Position numbers and translations under genes: made by a program. Positions 1 through 8,305 of a stretch of 43,726 bases of DNA are shown piece after piece. The notes under the pieces are model-generated. The model was not told the origin of the DNA. It did no database searches and saw only the letters and a program-made list of their open reading frames with translations. This stretch comes from JASSUD01 sp031963225 (lineage in GTDB: Bacteria; Pseudomonadota; Gammaproteobacteria; Burkholderiales; Burkholderiaceae): contig JASSUD010000015.1 of assembly GCA_031963225.1 (NCBI GenBank), forward strand, positions 1 to 43,726, given 5' to 3'. The stretch's first letter is position 1. The number at the start of each line of letters is the position of its first letter.

Positions 1-123
1 TGTTGGGGTTCCTTCGTCACCACCAACCTACCATCCTTTGCTTTTTCTTATGGTCGGTGGAGTTGGTAGAACCCTTTTACATAACTATCTCGGTAGGTTG
101 GTGGTGACGAAGGAACCCCAACA
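1..123. repeat. Inverted-pair repeat element, locus 1 (may extend left of window)
   Basis: A 32-bp core beginning TGTTGGGGTTCCTTCG sits at 1-32 and its inverted copy at 92-123. Between them is a 59-bp loop. The loop resembles the loops of the other loci (compare 3645-3704 and the reverse of 41372-41423). The whole element plus the DNA to about 193 is closely matched by 3613-3806, so this is one half of a segmental duplication. No coding potential is apparent in the element. Confidence 0.9.
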
Positions 124-162
124 TGACGACCGCTGTCTTCTTGAATACCTGCGTAACATCAG

Positions 163-293
163 TTAATCACTCTTGGCATTACTGGTACCAGTAACCAACA
201 TCACTTTCCGTTGCAGCTGCGTGTCCCTGATGCTGAGTCCAATGACCTTTTAGCTGCTCACCGTGTCCTTCCGCAATTGCTCAGCATCGTGCT
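163..293 (-). pseudogene. Probable decayed 3' end of an F-box/ankyrin gene
   Basis: Read on the minus strand, this stretch ends with codons for TGTSNAKSD and a stop. That is exactly the C-terminus of the intact F-box/ankyrin gene at 3776-4720. A little further upstream, in another frame, is AIAEGHGEQL, which resembles AIEEGHGEVA in the last ankyrin repeat of the intact copy. The frame change and the lack of any start mean it is not functional. It lies between the flanking repeat and the stop of the WD40 gene. The shared C-terminus is seen directly; the ankyrin match is short and could be partly chance. Confidence 0.5.
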
Positions 294-325
294 TAGCAAC
301 GCAGAAGGGTTGGGTGATATGGAGC

Positions 326-3300
326 TCATGCCCTATGAGAGGGCTCGCCCACTGCTCCACGTTGCTCCAAAAGTTGCCTCTGTTCGGGGCTTAAGCCTTG
401 CACTTCTTCGATAAAAGCATCTATCACGTTAAGTACAGCGTGTGTTGAGCTCCAGCACAAGCGCGCCTGATAGTGACCTTTTGCTTCTATCACTTGCCAC
501 ATACGAACGGCTTTATCTTGACTACCCGTCACTAAGTACTGGCTGTCGGGGGTGACCTTCCAGGCGAGACTGGTGATATTTCCATTGAAACCTCCAATCA
601 CAGCCAAACACCGTCCTGACGTCGTATCCCACAGCCGCACCGTATTATCCTCACTCCCCGAAGCGATCTGCTGACCGTTCGGCGAATACACCACACTAGT
701 AACAACGTTAGTATGGCCCATTAAAATGGTGGTAAGCGCCCCTGAGGCGGCATTCCACAGCCGCACCGTCTGATCCTCACTCGCTGAGGCGATCTGCTCA
801 CCGTTAGGCGAATACACCACGCCGGTAACAACATCGGTATGGCCTATTAAAATGGTATTAAGCGCCCCTGAGGCTGCATCCCACAGCCACACCATAGTAT
901 CCCTGCTTCCCGCTGCGATCTGCTTACCGTTCGGCGAATACACGACACTAGTAACCCAGTCGGCATGGCCCTCTAAAGTGGTAATAAGCGTCCCTGAGGT
1001 TACATCCCATACCCGCACCGTCTGATCCTTACTCCCCGAGGCGATCTGCTGCCCGTTTGGCGAATACGCGACACTAGTAACCTCGTGGGTATGGCCCTCT
1101 AAATTGGCGGTAAATGTCCCTGAGACTGCATCCCACAGCTGCACCCACGTAAAATTCCCTGAGGCGATCTGCTCACCATTTGGCGAATACACCACGCTCC
1201 TAACTAAGCCTTCGTAGCGCGCTAAATTGGCGATAAGCTCCCCTGTGGCTGCATCCCACAGCAGCACCGTCCGATCAAAACTCCCCGAGGCGATCTGCTT
1301 ACCATTTGGCGAATACACCACGCTAGTAACCACGTCAATATGGCGGATTAGATTGTCGCTAGGCTGGGTAAAGCGCGCATCCCACAGCCGCACCGTATTA
1401 TCCCACCCCCCCGAGGCAACCTGCCCACCGTTCGGCGAATACACTACGCTAGTAACCTTCTTAGTATGGCTCGTTAAAGTGGTGGTACGCCCATCAGAGC
1501 CTAGATTCCACAGCCGCACCGTATGATCATCACTCCCTGAAGCGATCTGCTTACCGTCCGACGAATACACCACGCTATTAACTGGGCCAGTATGGTCCCT
1601 TAAAGTGCCAGCAAACCCCCCGGTGTTTGCATCCCACAGTTGCACCGTAGCATCATAACTCCCCGAGGCAATCTGCTTGCCGTTCGGCGAATACACCACG
1701 CTAGTAACCCCGTAAATATGGCCCGTTAGAACGGCGGTAACCGCTCCAGAGGCTGCATCCCACAGCCGCACCGTACTATCCTGAATCCCCGAGGCAATTT
1801 GCTTACCGTTTGGCGAATACGCCACGCTATTAACATAGCCGAAATGGCCCGTTAAAGTAGCGGTAGGGCTTCCAGAGATGGCATCCCACAAACGCACCGT
1901 CTGATCATCGCTCCCCGAGGCGATCTGCTTACCATTCGGCGAATACGCTACGCTACTCACAATGCTAGTATGGCCTGTTAAAGTGGCGATAAGCGCCCCA
2001 GAGTGCGCATCCCACAGCCGCACCGTCTCATCCCAACTCCCCGAGGCAATCTGATCACCGGTCGGCGAATACACCACACTACTAACCCAGTCAGTATGAC
2101 CCGTTAACGTGCCGATTTTCTCCCAACTCTGCGTGTTATAGAGATGGATTTTGCCGTTATAAAGTCCTACCGCACAGGTTCTGCCATCTGGAGAATAGGT
2201 GCAAGCGCCGACCTCTCTCTCTTCCTCAAACAAAGGCAACTCACCAAACTGCACCCCATCCATCTTGGCAGCGCGTAAATCGGCCTGGCGTAACCAGATA
2301 GCATAAAGAGAAGTATTGCGTAAATCTGCACCTTGCAACTGTGCAAAATCAAATACGCCAAAACTCAAATTCGCACCTGGCACTCGAATTCCCCGTAAAT
2401 CCGCCCCATTAAACTGCACACCTGCTCGCACCAAAATGGTGATGGCATTGGCTGCGCCTGTCGTTACCGCTGCATTGGGGGCTTTTGAAGCTTCCAGCCA
2501 CGCGTGCAGGTGTGCTGCAAAGGCAGGGTACTGCTTCACCCATTTCGCTAAAAAGTTCAGCACAGCCGGTTCGTTCACCAAATTCCGTGTATTGAGTAAT
2601 GCCGTTTCTTTCACCTCCGGCGCCTGCTGGTCCGGTTCCCACAACGCATGCGCTATCACAGCTGGATCTTTCACCAAATCCGGTGTATTTAATAATGCAG
2701 TTTCTTTCACCGCCGACGCCTGCTCGTTCTGTTCCTGCAACGCACGCGCTATCACAGCGGGATCTTTCACCAAATCCAGTGTATTTAATAATGCCGTTTC
2801 TTTCACCGCCAACGCCTGCTCGTTCGGTTCCCAGAACGCATGCGCTATCACAGCGGGATCTTTCACCCAATCCGGTTCCGGTGTATTTAATAATGCAATT
2901 TCTTTCACCTCCGACGCCTGCTTGTTCGGTTCCCGCAACGCACGCGCTTTTTGAGCAATACCAGAGCCACCTGACAAAAGATCCAATCTTCTTTGCACTT
3001 CGACTTTGCGCATCAGACTGACCGAATCCGTACAACTGGCAAAATATTCCAGTGCGCGCGCGTAGCGCTCACGCACGGCATCCACCTCAAAGCCTTCTTG
3101 ACTTTGTAAAAGTTCAGCTTGTTTCTGATAGACCTGCGCCAATAATGGTCGGGTTTCTGCTTCTTTTCCAATAGGCACTCCATGCTTTAGAGCGGCTTTG
3201 GCGGTATGGAGGCTGCTCTTCGCTTGCTCAAATTCTCGATTTTTTTGATGCTCCTCCGCCTGCTGTAATGCGACTTTACCGCGTTCAAGCGCAGTAGCTG

Positions 3301-3346
3301 GAGATTGACCTAGTTCAGTTAATCGAGCAGAAAAGCGTGCAAACAT
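326..3346 (-). CDS. Pentapeptide/WD40-repeat protein with helical N-terminal repeats, candidate host-directed protein
   Basis: A 1006-residue protein with no signal peptide. Residues 15-125 are helical and TPR-like. Residues about 135-262 are four tandem ~32-residue repeats built on VKETALLNT...LVKDPAVIA. Residues 314-368 are pentapeptide-type repeats (GADLR, GANLS, QADLR). From about 372 to 950 there are 14 WD40 repeats of ~42 residues on the pattern GHTxxVTSVVYSPNGxQIASGSxDxTVRLWD, enough for two seven-bladed propellers. The C-terminal ~50 residues, ending QRGAVGEP near the stop, match the end of the second WD40 protein at 29207-31948. WD40 propellers are protein-binding platforms; no catalytic domain is visible. 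The pentapeptide-to-WD40 layout resembles what I recall of fungal NACHT/WD40 proteins, but that is not checked. The start ATG has only a weak ribosome site. Secretion into a host is inferred. Confidence 0.85.
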   Translation of the reverse strand: MFARFSARLTELGQSPATALERGKVALQQAEEHQKNREFEQAKSSLHTAKAALKHGVPIGKEAETRPLLAQVYQKQAELLQSQEGFEVDAVRERYARALEYFASCTDSVSLMRKVEVQRRLDLLSGGSGIAQKARALREPNKQASEVKEIALLNTPEPDWVKDPAVIAHAFWEPNEQALAVKETALLNTLDLVKDPAVIARALQEQNEQASAVKETALLNTPDLVKDPAVIAHALWEPDQQAPEVKETALLNTRNLVNEPAVLNFLAKWVKQYPAFAAHLHAWLEASKAPNAAVTTGAANAITILVRAGVQFNGADLRGIRVPGANLSFGVFDFAQLQGADLRNTSLYAIWLRQADLRAAKMDGVQFGELPLFEEEREVGACTYSPDGRTCAVGLYNGKIHLYNTQSWEKIGTLTGHTDWVSSVVYSPTGDQIASGSWDETVRLWDAHSGALIATLTGHTSIVSSVAYSPNGKQIASGSDDQTVRLWDAISGSPTATLTGHFGYVNSVAYSPNGKQIASGIQDSTVRLWDAASGAVTAVLTGHIYGVTSVVYSPNGKQIASGSYDATVQLWDANTGGFAGTLRDHTGPVNSVVYSSDGKQIASGSDDHTVRLWNLGSDGRTTTLTSHTKKVTSVVYSPNGGQVASGGWDNTVRLWDARFTQPSDNLIRHIDVVTSVVYSPNGKQIASGSFDRTVLLWDAATGELIANLARYEGLVRSVVYSPNGEQIASGNFTWVQLWDAVSGTFTANLEGHTHEVTSVAYSPNGQQIASGSKDQTVRVWDVTSGTLITTLEGHADWVTSVVYSPNGKQIAAGSRDTMVWLWDAASGALNTILIGHTDVVTGVVYSPNGEQIASASEDQTVRLWNAASGALTTILMGHTNVVTSVVYSPNGQQIASGSEDNTVRLWDTTSGRCLAVIGGFNGNITSLAWKVTPDSQYLVTGSQDKAVRMWQVIEAKGHYQARLCWSSTHAVLNVIDAFIEEVQGLSPEQRQLLEQRGAVGEPSHRA

Positions 3347-3612
3347 GGGAAGTTCTTTTTGTTATAGTGGTAAATAAGACGGGGTATGAGAGGCCTGTGC
3401 AATGCAACAACAAGCCGCGAGGTTTATAAAGGTAGTGCCCTTATAGAGACTCCTCCGCCATATAGCAGTCGACCGAATACAGAGCAGGCTATGCTCCATA
3501 CAGATAAATCTAATAATGCATATAGGCAATGCTGTAACGCACTGAAATATTTATAAGATTATTCTGATTTTAAATAGCGATGATCTTAGAGTCGAGAAGA
3601 CGGTAGTATGCA
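3347..3612. other. Intergenic region upstream of the WD40 gene
   Basis: This is non-coding sequence between the WD40 start and the locus-2 repeat. It must carry the promoter of the minus-strand WD40 gene if that gene is transcribed separately. I see no clear -35/-10 pair, hairpin or RNA gene in it. Confidence 0.4.
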
Positions 3613-3806
3613 TGTTGGGGTTCCTTCGTCACCACCAACCTACCATCCTTTGCTTTTTCTTATGGTCAGTGGAGTTTGATAGAACCGTTTTACGTAACTA
3701 TCTCGGTAGGTTCGCGGTGACGAAGGAACCCCAACATGATGATCACTGTCTTCTTAAATACCTGCGTAACATCCGTTAGTCACTCTTAGCATTACTGGTA
3801 CCAGTA
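3613..3806. repeat. Inverted-pair repeat element, locus 2, part of a ~190-bp duplication
   Basis: The 32-bp core is at 3613-3644 and its inverted copy at 3705-3736, with a 60-bp loop. The block to 3806 matches 1-193 with scattered substitutions and one indel. The right end includes the stop codon and last nine codons of the F-box/ankyrin gene. Together the two blocks bracket the WD40 gene as direct duplications about 3.6 kb apart. Confidence 0.9.
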
Positions 3807-4720
3807 TATTCCTGGCAAACTTGACGTAGCCTGTTTGCAACTTCACCATGCCCTTCTTCAATAGCCACTTCCAAAGGAGTGAGTCCTTGACTATCTTTAA
3901 TAGTTAAGGAAGGTTGCGCTCCTAGCTCGAGTAACTTTTCTACTGCTTGTAAATTATTGGATGCAGCAGCAATATGCATGGGAGTTCGACAATATGCATA
4001 GAATCTATCAATTGCATTTATAAATAGTCCGCTTGCCTTCATATTGAGCAAAACTTCCTCTTGCTCCATTCGTATGGCTTTTATAACTCTTACACGATCA
4101 ATGAAGCTTTTTGATATTTTTGATAAAGCTTCTAAATTGACTGCCCCCTCTAATGATAAAATGAGTAGGCCACTATTCGATAATAAATAATCAATATGCC
4201 ATGGTTTTAAATCAGTATTACTTAATACTTCTTCTTGTAATAAATTTATAGGGGGCTTATATAAGTCTTCTAATTCTCGAAGATCGCATTGTTTCTCGAA
4301 CAATTGCACAAGACTAGGTATGTGCACATCTTGCCTTATAGTTTTTTTAAATACCGATTCCTGTAAAGCATGTAAGAAATAGTGTTTTTCTTTAATATTT
4401 TTTTCATTATATTGTTTGTTTAAAAAATAATGTATTTCCTCCATATTTCCAGATGTATTTTTTGAATCTTGAATCCAATATTCATTTCTAGATTTATATA
4501 GTCCCTTGCATGTCATTGTGAATGACACCCAATCATAAGGAGACAAATATTTTGAGATAAGAAAAACAAGCTCTATCGGTAATTTTTGTAAGAACACATT
4601 AGTCTTTTTGTCAGCAATACTCGCTGAAGACTGAACGTCTGCATTCCTCCCTGCGGAAGGATTCTCTGTTCTTGTGTTATCCAAAATCAATGTTGAGCGT
4701 ACAATCGGCTGAAGTTTCAT
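3776..4720 (-). CDS. F-box and ankyrin-repeat protein (candidate effector)
   Basis: A 314-residue AT-rich gene. Residues about 44-82 form an F-box (LPIELVFLISKYLSPYDWVS followed by TCKGLYKS). In eukaryotes this motif binds Skp1 and recruits substrates to SCF ubiquitin ligases. Residues about 246-301 contain one clear ankyrin repeat (TPMHIAAASNNLQAVEKLLE) and a second (TPLEVAIEEGHGEVANRL), a plausible substrate-binding part. The middle region is helical and not recognised. There is no signal peptide. It lies 54 bp downstream of the ShET2-like gene on the same strand, so co-transcription is likely. The start is an ATG with a weak GGA-type site. F-box/ankyrin effectors are known in Legionella and plant-associated bacteria; a role in host ubiquitination here is inferred. 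Confidence 0.85.
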   Translation of the reverse strand: MKLQPIVRSTLILDNTRTENPSAGRNADVQSSASIADKKTNVFLQKLPIELVFLISKYLSPYDWVSFTMTCKGLYKSRNEYWIQDSKNTSGNMEEIHYFLNKQYNEKNIKEKHYFLHALQESVFKKTIRQDVHIPSLVQLFEKQCDLRELEDLYKPPINLLQEEVLSNTDLKPWHIDYLLSNSGLLILSLEGAVNLEALSKISKSFIDRVRVIKAIRMEQEEVLLNMKASGLFINAIDRFYAYCRTPMHIAAASNNLQAVEKLLELGAQPSLTIKDSQGLTPLEVAIEEGHGEVANRLRQVCQEYTGTSNAKSD

Positions 4721-4774
4721 TTTTCCAAAAAAATTTTAATTTGCAATACCTATTAGTAAATACTGAGCCCAATA

Positions 4775-6592
4775 CTAGGGAACATCCATTTCCATACCCA
4801 TATTATTCTTAGCTTTCTCCCATATAACTTTTAAAGCATCAAATGTATCTTGTTCCATTTTCCCTTGCTGAACACGTTGCTCAAAGCTATCTGATTTGTC
4901 TATAAGAAGCAATTCTTTTACTTCTGACGCATCCAATAAACCTTTACGTTCAGCTTCTAAAACAATTTCGCTAAATTCCTTTATACATTCTGTCTGATTT
5001 TTCAGGATACCAACCTCAAACGCTGTGGTATCACGAACACCATTCGTACGCTGTTTTCCCATAAGCAATTCTTTTATTTGAGGCTTTTGTAATTCTCCTT
5101 GCTCAAAAAGGATCCCGCCAAATTCTTTAACAGTATTTGAATGTCCATTAAACATAGCGCGACTTAGTCCAGGCCCCCCATCGGATCTTTTAGCAGCAAG
5201 TAATTTTAGCCTATCTTCTGACGTTTCACAATTTTTTAACTCTTCTTTTAATGCATCTAAAGACAGTCCGGCCTTGAATCGGATATAAAATCGAGCAGGA
5301 TTTTTTCTTGCTTCAGCGTTATCAGACATATAAGATACTATACGCTTTTCCCCAGGACTATCAATTATCATACCTTCACCCTTTATACTTTTATAAGTAT
5401 TATTATCTAATACCGTAAAAAGCGAAACCGCCTCTCGATTAGGGTTTTTCTTTTTACCAAAATAATTTTCCGGCTTATAAACAAAATCATTCATTTTCCA
5501 ATTCTTAATTTTGTTGAGATCTTCCAAATTAGAACCTTTAAATTCAGTTAATAAATTTGAATTATTTTCTGTATTATCTACAATAATTCTTCCATGAATT
5601 AGTGTGCTGTTTGGATCATATATATTCAATACATAATCATATTTTTTTTCATTTGAATTTATTCCCGAGTCTGCTCTTGGTTTTAAAGCCAATCTAGCAG
5701 AAATCATATGATTTCCACTACTAATCATTATATATTTATATTGCGCTTCACTTGGCTGGTCTTTTTCCATTTCCTTGAACATGTCTCCAAAGCAACTGCC
5801 CCATTCAGAGTGCTCAACCTCATATTTTTCTTTAGAAGCATTCAAAGCCTGATCTGCTATATCTTTTAATTCATATTTGATGTTCTTTTGCAGCAGCTCT
5901 TTCGTTCCAATTTCTGCTTTCCTTGTTTTACTAAACTTTGCTATATTAGGATTGGTTCTTTTTTCTTCATCATGCTCTTGCCTCGCAATAAGGTCTTTGA
6001 ATGAAAGAACAATGCATGCAATGGTGCCTGTTTCGCGGCCGTCCTCCATAATATATGGGTGTTCATCATTTAATTCTACTTCTGCGGTTTTTGTACTAAG
6101 TATTGAATGATAGGAGTGCCCCTTTATTGTACCCGTAATATTATTTACACCTACTTTATGCGTAGTGGCAATTTTTGGGCGTATTTCGTTAGGCTCTCCC
6201 TTATTATGCAAATAATAAGCCTCAGCACCCTCCGGAAGATTTATATTTTCTAAGTCCTCATTTGTACCATCCACTGTAACAGCTTTTAATTGGGAACCAT
6301 GACTATTTAATTCCAACTTTTCTCCTGTATGGTTCGAAACTCCTAAATAATGCACTTCATTTTTTAACTCAGCTAATGATTTCTCTGAACCTGATTTATT
6401 GAAATTAATAACCGTTCTAATATTACTTTGCTGGGCTGATACATGCCTTTTCGGAAGAGCATCAGGCGATACTTGACGCTGCCGTTTTGCTGAACTAGTA
6501 CTAACAGGAGTAGAAGTATTAGGAAAAGAAGTGTCTGAACTCGTGTTTTGTGAACCTCTAGAACCTGAAATATTTTTAGATGGGTCGAACAT
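4775..6592 (-). CDS. ShET2/OspD3-family effector-like protein, putative cysteine protease
   Basis: A 605-residue AT-rich gene. From memory, its central part aligns with the Shigella ShET2/OspD3 family. GTIACIVLSFKDLI (Cys193), then EWGSCFGDMFKEM, then SSGNHMISARLAL (His295) and YVLNIYDPNST (Asp326) occur in the family order. They provide a possible Cys-His-Asp triad like that proposed for OspD3. The C-terminal part has the family's degenerate repeats, LKLLAAKRSDGGPGLSRAMF followed by NGHSNTVKEFGGIL. The first ~60 residues are Ser/Thr-rich and disordered, as in secreted effectors, with a basic stretch AKRQRQ...PKRH (35-50) that could be a nuclear localisation signal. OspD3 cleaves RHIM-containing proteins in mammals; the target here is unknown. 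It is first in a possible minus-strand unit with the F-box/ankyrin gene. Confidence 0.75.
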   Translation of the reverse strand: MFDPSKNISGSRGSQNTSSDTSFPNTSTPVSTSSAKRQRQVSPDALPKRHVSAQQSNIRTVINFNKSGSEKSLAELKNEVHYLGVSNHTGEKLELNSHGSQLKAVTVDGTNEDLENINLPEGAEAYYLHNKGEPNEIRPKIATTHKVGVNNITGTIKGHSYHSILSTKTAEVELNDEHPYIMEDGRETGTIACIVLSFKDLIARQEHDEEKRTNPNIAKFSKTRKAEIGTKELLQKNIKYELKDIADQALNASKEKYEVEHSEWGSCFGDMFKEMEKDQPSEAQYKYIMISSGNHMISARLALKPRADSGINSNEKKYDYVLNIYDPNSTLIHGRIIVDNTENNSNLLTEFKGSNLEDLNKIKNWKMNDFVYKPENYFGKKKNPNREAVSLFTVLDNNTYKSIKGEGMIIDSPGEKRIVSYMSDNAEARKNPARFYIRFKAGLSLDALKEELKNCETSEDRLKLLAAKRSDGGPGLSRAMFNGHSNTVKEFGGILFEQGELQKPQIKELLMGKQRTNGVRDTTAFEVGILKNQTECIKEFSEIVLEAERKGLLDASEVKELLLIDKSDSFEQRVQQGKMEQDTFDALKVIWEKAKNNMGMEMDVP

Positions 6593-7202
6593 AGTTACGC
6601 TACCTATTTTTTAATAGAATATCTTAGACATTTCAAACTTTATTCAAAAAAATTAATTTAAATTTTTCTGACTTCAGTTTCTTACATTCTATTAAATAGA
6701 TATTTCGTAAAACTTCAACTTGTTGCGCGCAATACTGTATTACAAAACGAAGTGTTTTTTTTATATTTCGGCATTTTCTCAATCTCGTATCAGGATGAAT
6801 CATGAGAAATAAATCAATAAAAATTATTTTTCTTTTTATGAAGAAGAGATATTATCTAGAAGAGGCGCTAGTCGCGGAAATTCCTCCCCTCTCACCAGTT
6901 CATAGGGAATGAAAGTAGAATTTTCTCTGATGGGAAAAGAAGAAATTTACATGAAAAATGCATATTTTTAAGATAATTCTTAAAAATATTAGAAGCTGGA
7001 GTTGCCTCTCCCAGAGCTACGCCGTGAGCATGGAATGCATTCAGCACTGTTTTACAACTCAGCGTAATGGGGGGGCTGTCAAGGCTAAATACAGATGTCT
7101 GGTTTCGGGGTCAGGTAACAGCGGCGCATTGCTGAGCCGCTGTTACCTGACCCACTACAGGTTCGGCTTATGCGTTTTATATTTATGTAACAAGGCTTAA
7201 CG
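6593..7202. other. Long AT-rich intergenic region
   Basis: The left part is AT-rich and should hold the promoter of the ShET2-like gene. The right part holds a perfect inverted repeat (listed separately) and the upstream region of cutA. A possible reading frame at 6958-7200 has no recognisable domain or good ribosome site, and I do not call it a gene. Confidence 0.5.
7108..7153. repeat. Perfect 18-bp inverted repeat upstream of cutA
   Basis: Arms GGGTCAGGTAACAGCGGC (7108-7125) and its exact complement (7136-7153) enclose a 10-nt loop. There is no T-run on either side, so a standard intrinsic terminator is unlikely. It could be a remnant of a mobile element end, a bidirectional stem-loop or a regulator site 50 bp upstream of cutA. 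Confidence 0.8.
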
Positions 7203-7532
7203 ATGGAAAACACCCTAACCCTTATCCTCACTACACTGCCCTCAAATGAAGCAGCTGAGACATTTAGCCGTCAGGCACTTGACGCGAAGTTAGCAGTTTG
7301 TGTCACACAATTTTCGCCAGTGCAGTCCCGCTATTTTTGGCAAGGCAAATTCGAGGAATCAGAAGAGATCATGCTCCTTTTTAAAACTACTGCCGAAATA
7401 GCACCAGCGCTAAAAGAATGGATCACGCTCCATCATCCCTATCAAGTTCCTGAAATTCTCAGCTGGCCTATTTCTGCCAACCCTGCTTATGCCCACTGGG
7501 CAATAGCAGGCACCCAAAGGCCAGCTATCTAA
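7203..7532 (+). CDS. cutA: Divalent-cation tolerance protein CutA
   Basis: A 109-residue protein of normal length for CutA, a small trimeric cytoplasmic protein of the PII-like fold linked to copper/divalent metal tolerance. Family features seen are the N-terminal strand TLILTTLPS, the core KLAVCVTQFSPVQSRYFWQG, EEIMLLFKT, and HPYQVPEILSWPI near the end. The ATG is preceded by AAGG at a workable distance. In related bacteria cutA often lies next to a DsbD-type gene, which is not here. The molecular role of CutA remains poorly defined in general. Confidence 0.93.
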   Translation: MENTLTLILTTLPSNEAAETFSRQALDAKLAVCVTQFSPVQSRYFWQGKFEESEEIMLLFKTTAEIAPALKEWITLHHPYQVPEILSWPISANPAYAHWAIAGTQRPAI

Positions 7533-7678
7533 ACGCTATAAATCTGAAAAATTGCTTTGTTTAGGACTATACGTAGAAAATTATTTCGTTTTGCGCAACA
7601 AAATTTTTCGTTCATACAATAAATTATTATTTTCTTTTGTAGGATGTATATATTCACACAAAGAACACAGAGAAAATA

Positions 7679-8218
7679 ATGTTTATACAAAAGATATACA
7701 CATACATAAGAAATAAAAAAGCATCGTCAGAAAACAATAGCGCAGCCTCTCTATACAATATGGATAACTGCTTTATTGAAAACCCTATCCAAAAAAGCAA
7801 AATGGCTGCCGACCTTAAAAATAAAAAGAGCACCAAGCCCCATACTCAAAGCAATTACATCTTAAAAAAACCTAACCAATGTGCGCAAAGCTTAACACAA
7901 GGGGTTATAGATTTTAATTCTGGAGAAAGTGAACACCCAAGACACTACTTAAGATTTTTATTGTCCGAGATAGATGGCGCAGAGAAAAAATCAATACAGA
8001 TAGAAGAAAACTTAAGAAAATATATAAAATCAAAAAGAAAAGATATCAAAAATCAACAAGTAGAAGCATATAGAAAATCACCGAACAAGTTCGAAAAATT
8101 ACTTAATATACTTATCGAAAAAATAGAAAAACAAAATTCGATCCAAAATCATCTTACATACTTAGCAACCGTTAATCGATTTAATGAAGATTATAAACAA
8201 TTTATTGATAATAAATAG
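7679..8218 (+). CDS. Lysine-rich hypothetical protein
   Basis: A 179-residue AT-rich reading frame I do not recognise. It is strongly basic, with many Lys and Asn. A low-complexity N-terminal half is followed by a helical, charged C-terminal half (about residues 90-165, for example EIDGAEKKSIQIEENLRKYI and KFEKLLNILIEKIEKQNSI) that may form a coiled coil. There is no signal peptide or membrane segment. The upstream AGAGAA is a passable ribosome site. Its base composition matches the effector-like genes rather than its neighbours cutA and the MFS gene. It could be another host-directed protein or a lineage-specific orphan. Confidence 0.6.
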   Translation: MFIQKIYTYIRNKKASSENNSAASLYNMDNCFIENPIQKSKMAADLKNKKSTKPHTQSNYILKKPNQCAQSLTQGVIDFNSGESEHPRHYLRFLLSEIDGAEKKSIQIEENLRKYIKSKRKDIKNQQVEAYRKSPNKFEKLLNILIEKIEKQNSIQNHLTYLATVNRFNEDYKQFIDNK

Positions 8219-8305
8219 ATCAATGCATCTTGCTTATCACTGAATAGGCCTAAAATATACTTATTAAGAAAATGCTACTCACATCTCTTTTATTGGGTCA
8301 GCAGA

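Noticed and set aside
2316..3035. Frames on both strands over the N-terminal repeats of the WD40 gene
   Set aside because: They arise because the 96-bp repeat stays open in several frames. They show no domain and no ribosome sites.
6958..7200. 80-codon frame before cutA
   Set aside because: It runs through a perfect hairpin, has no good ribosome site and matches nothing I recognise.
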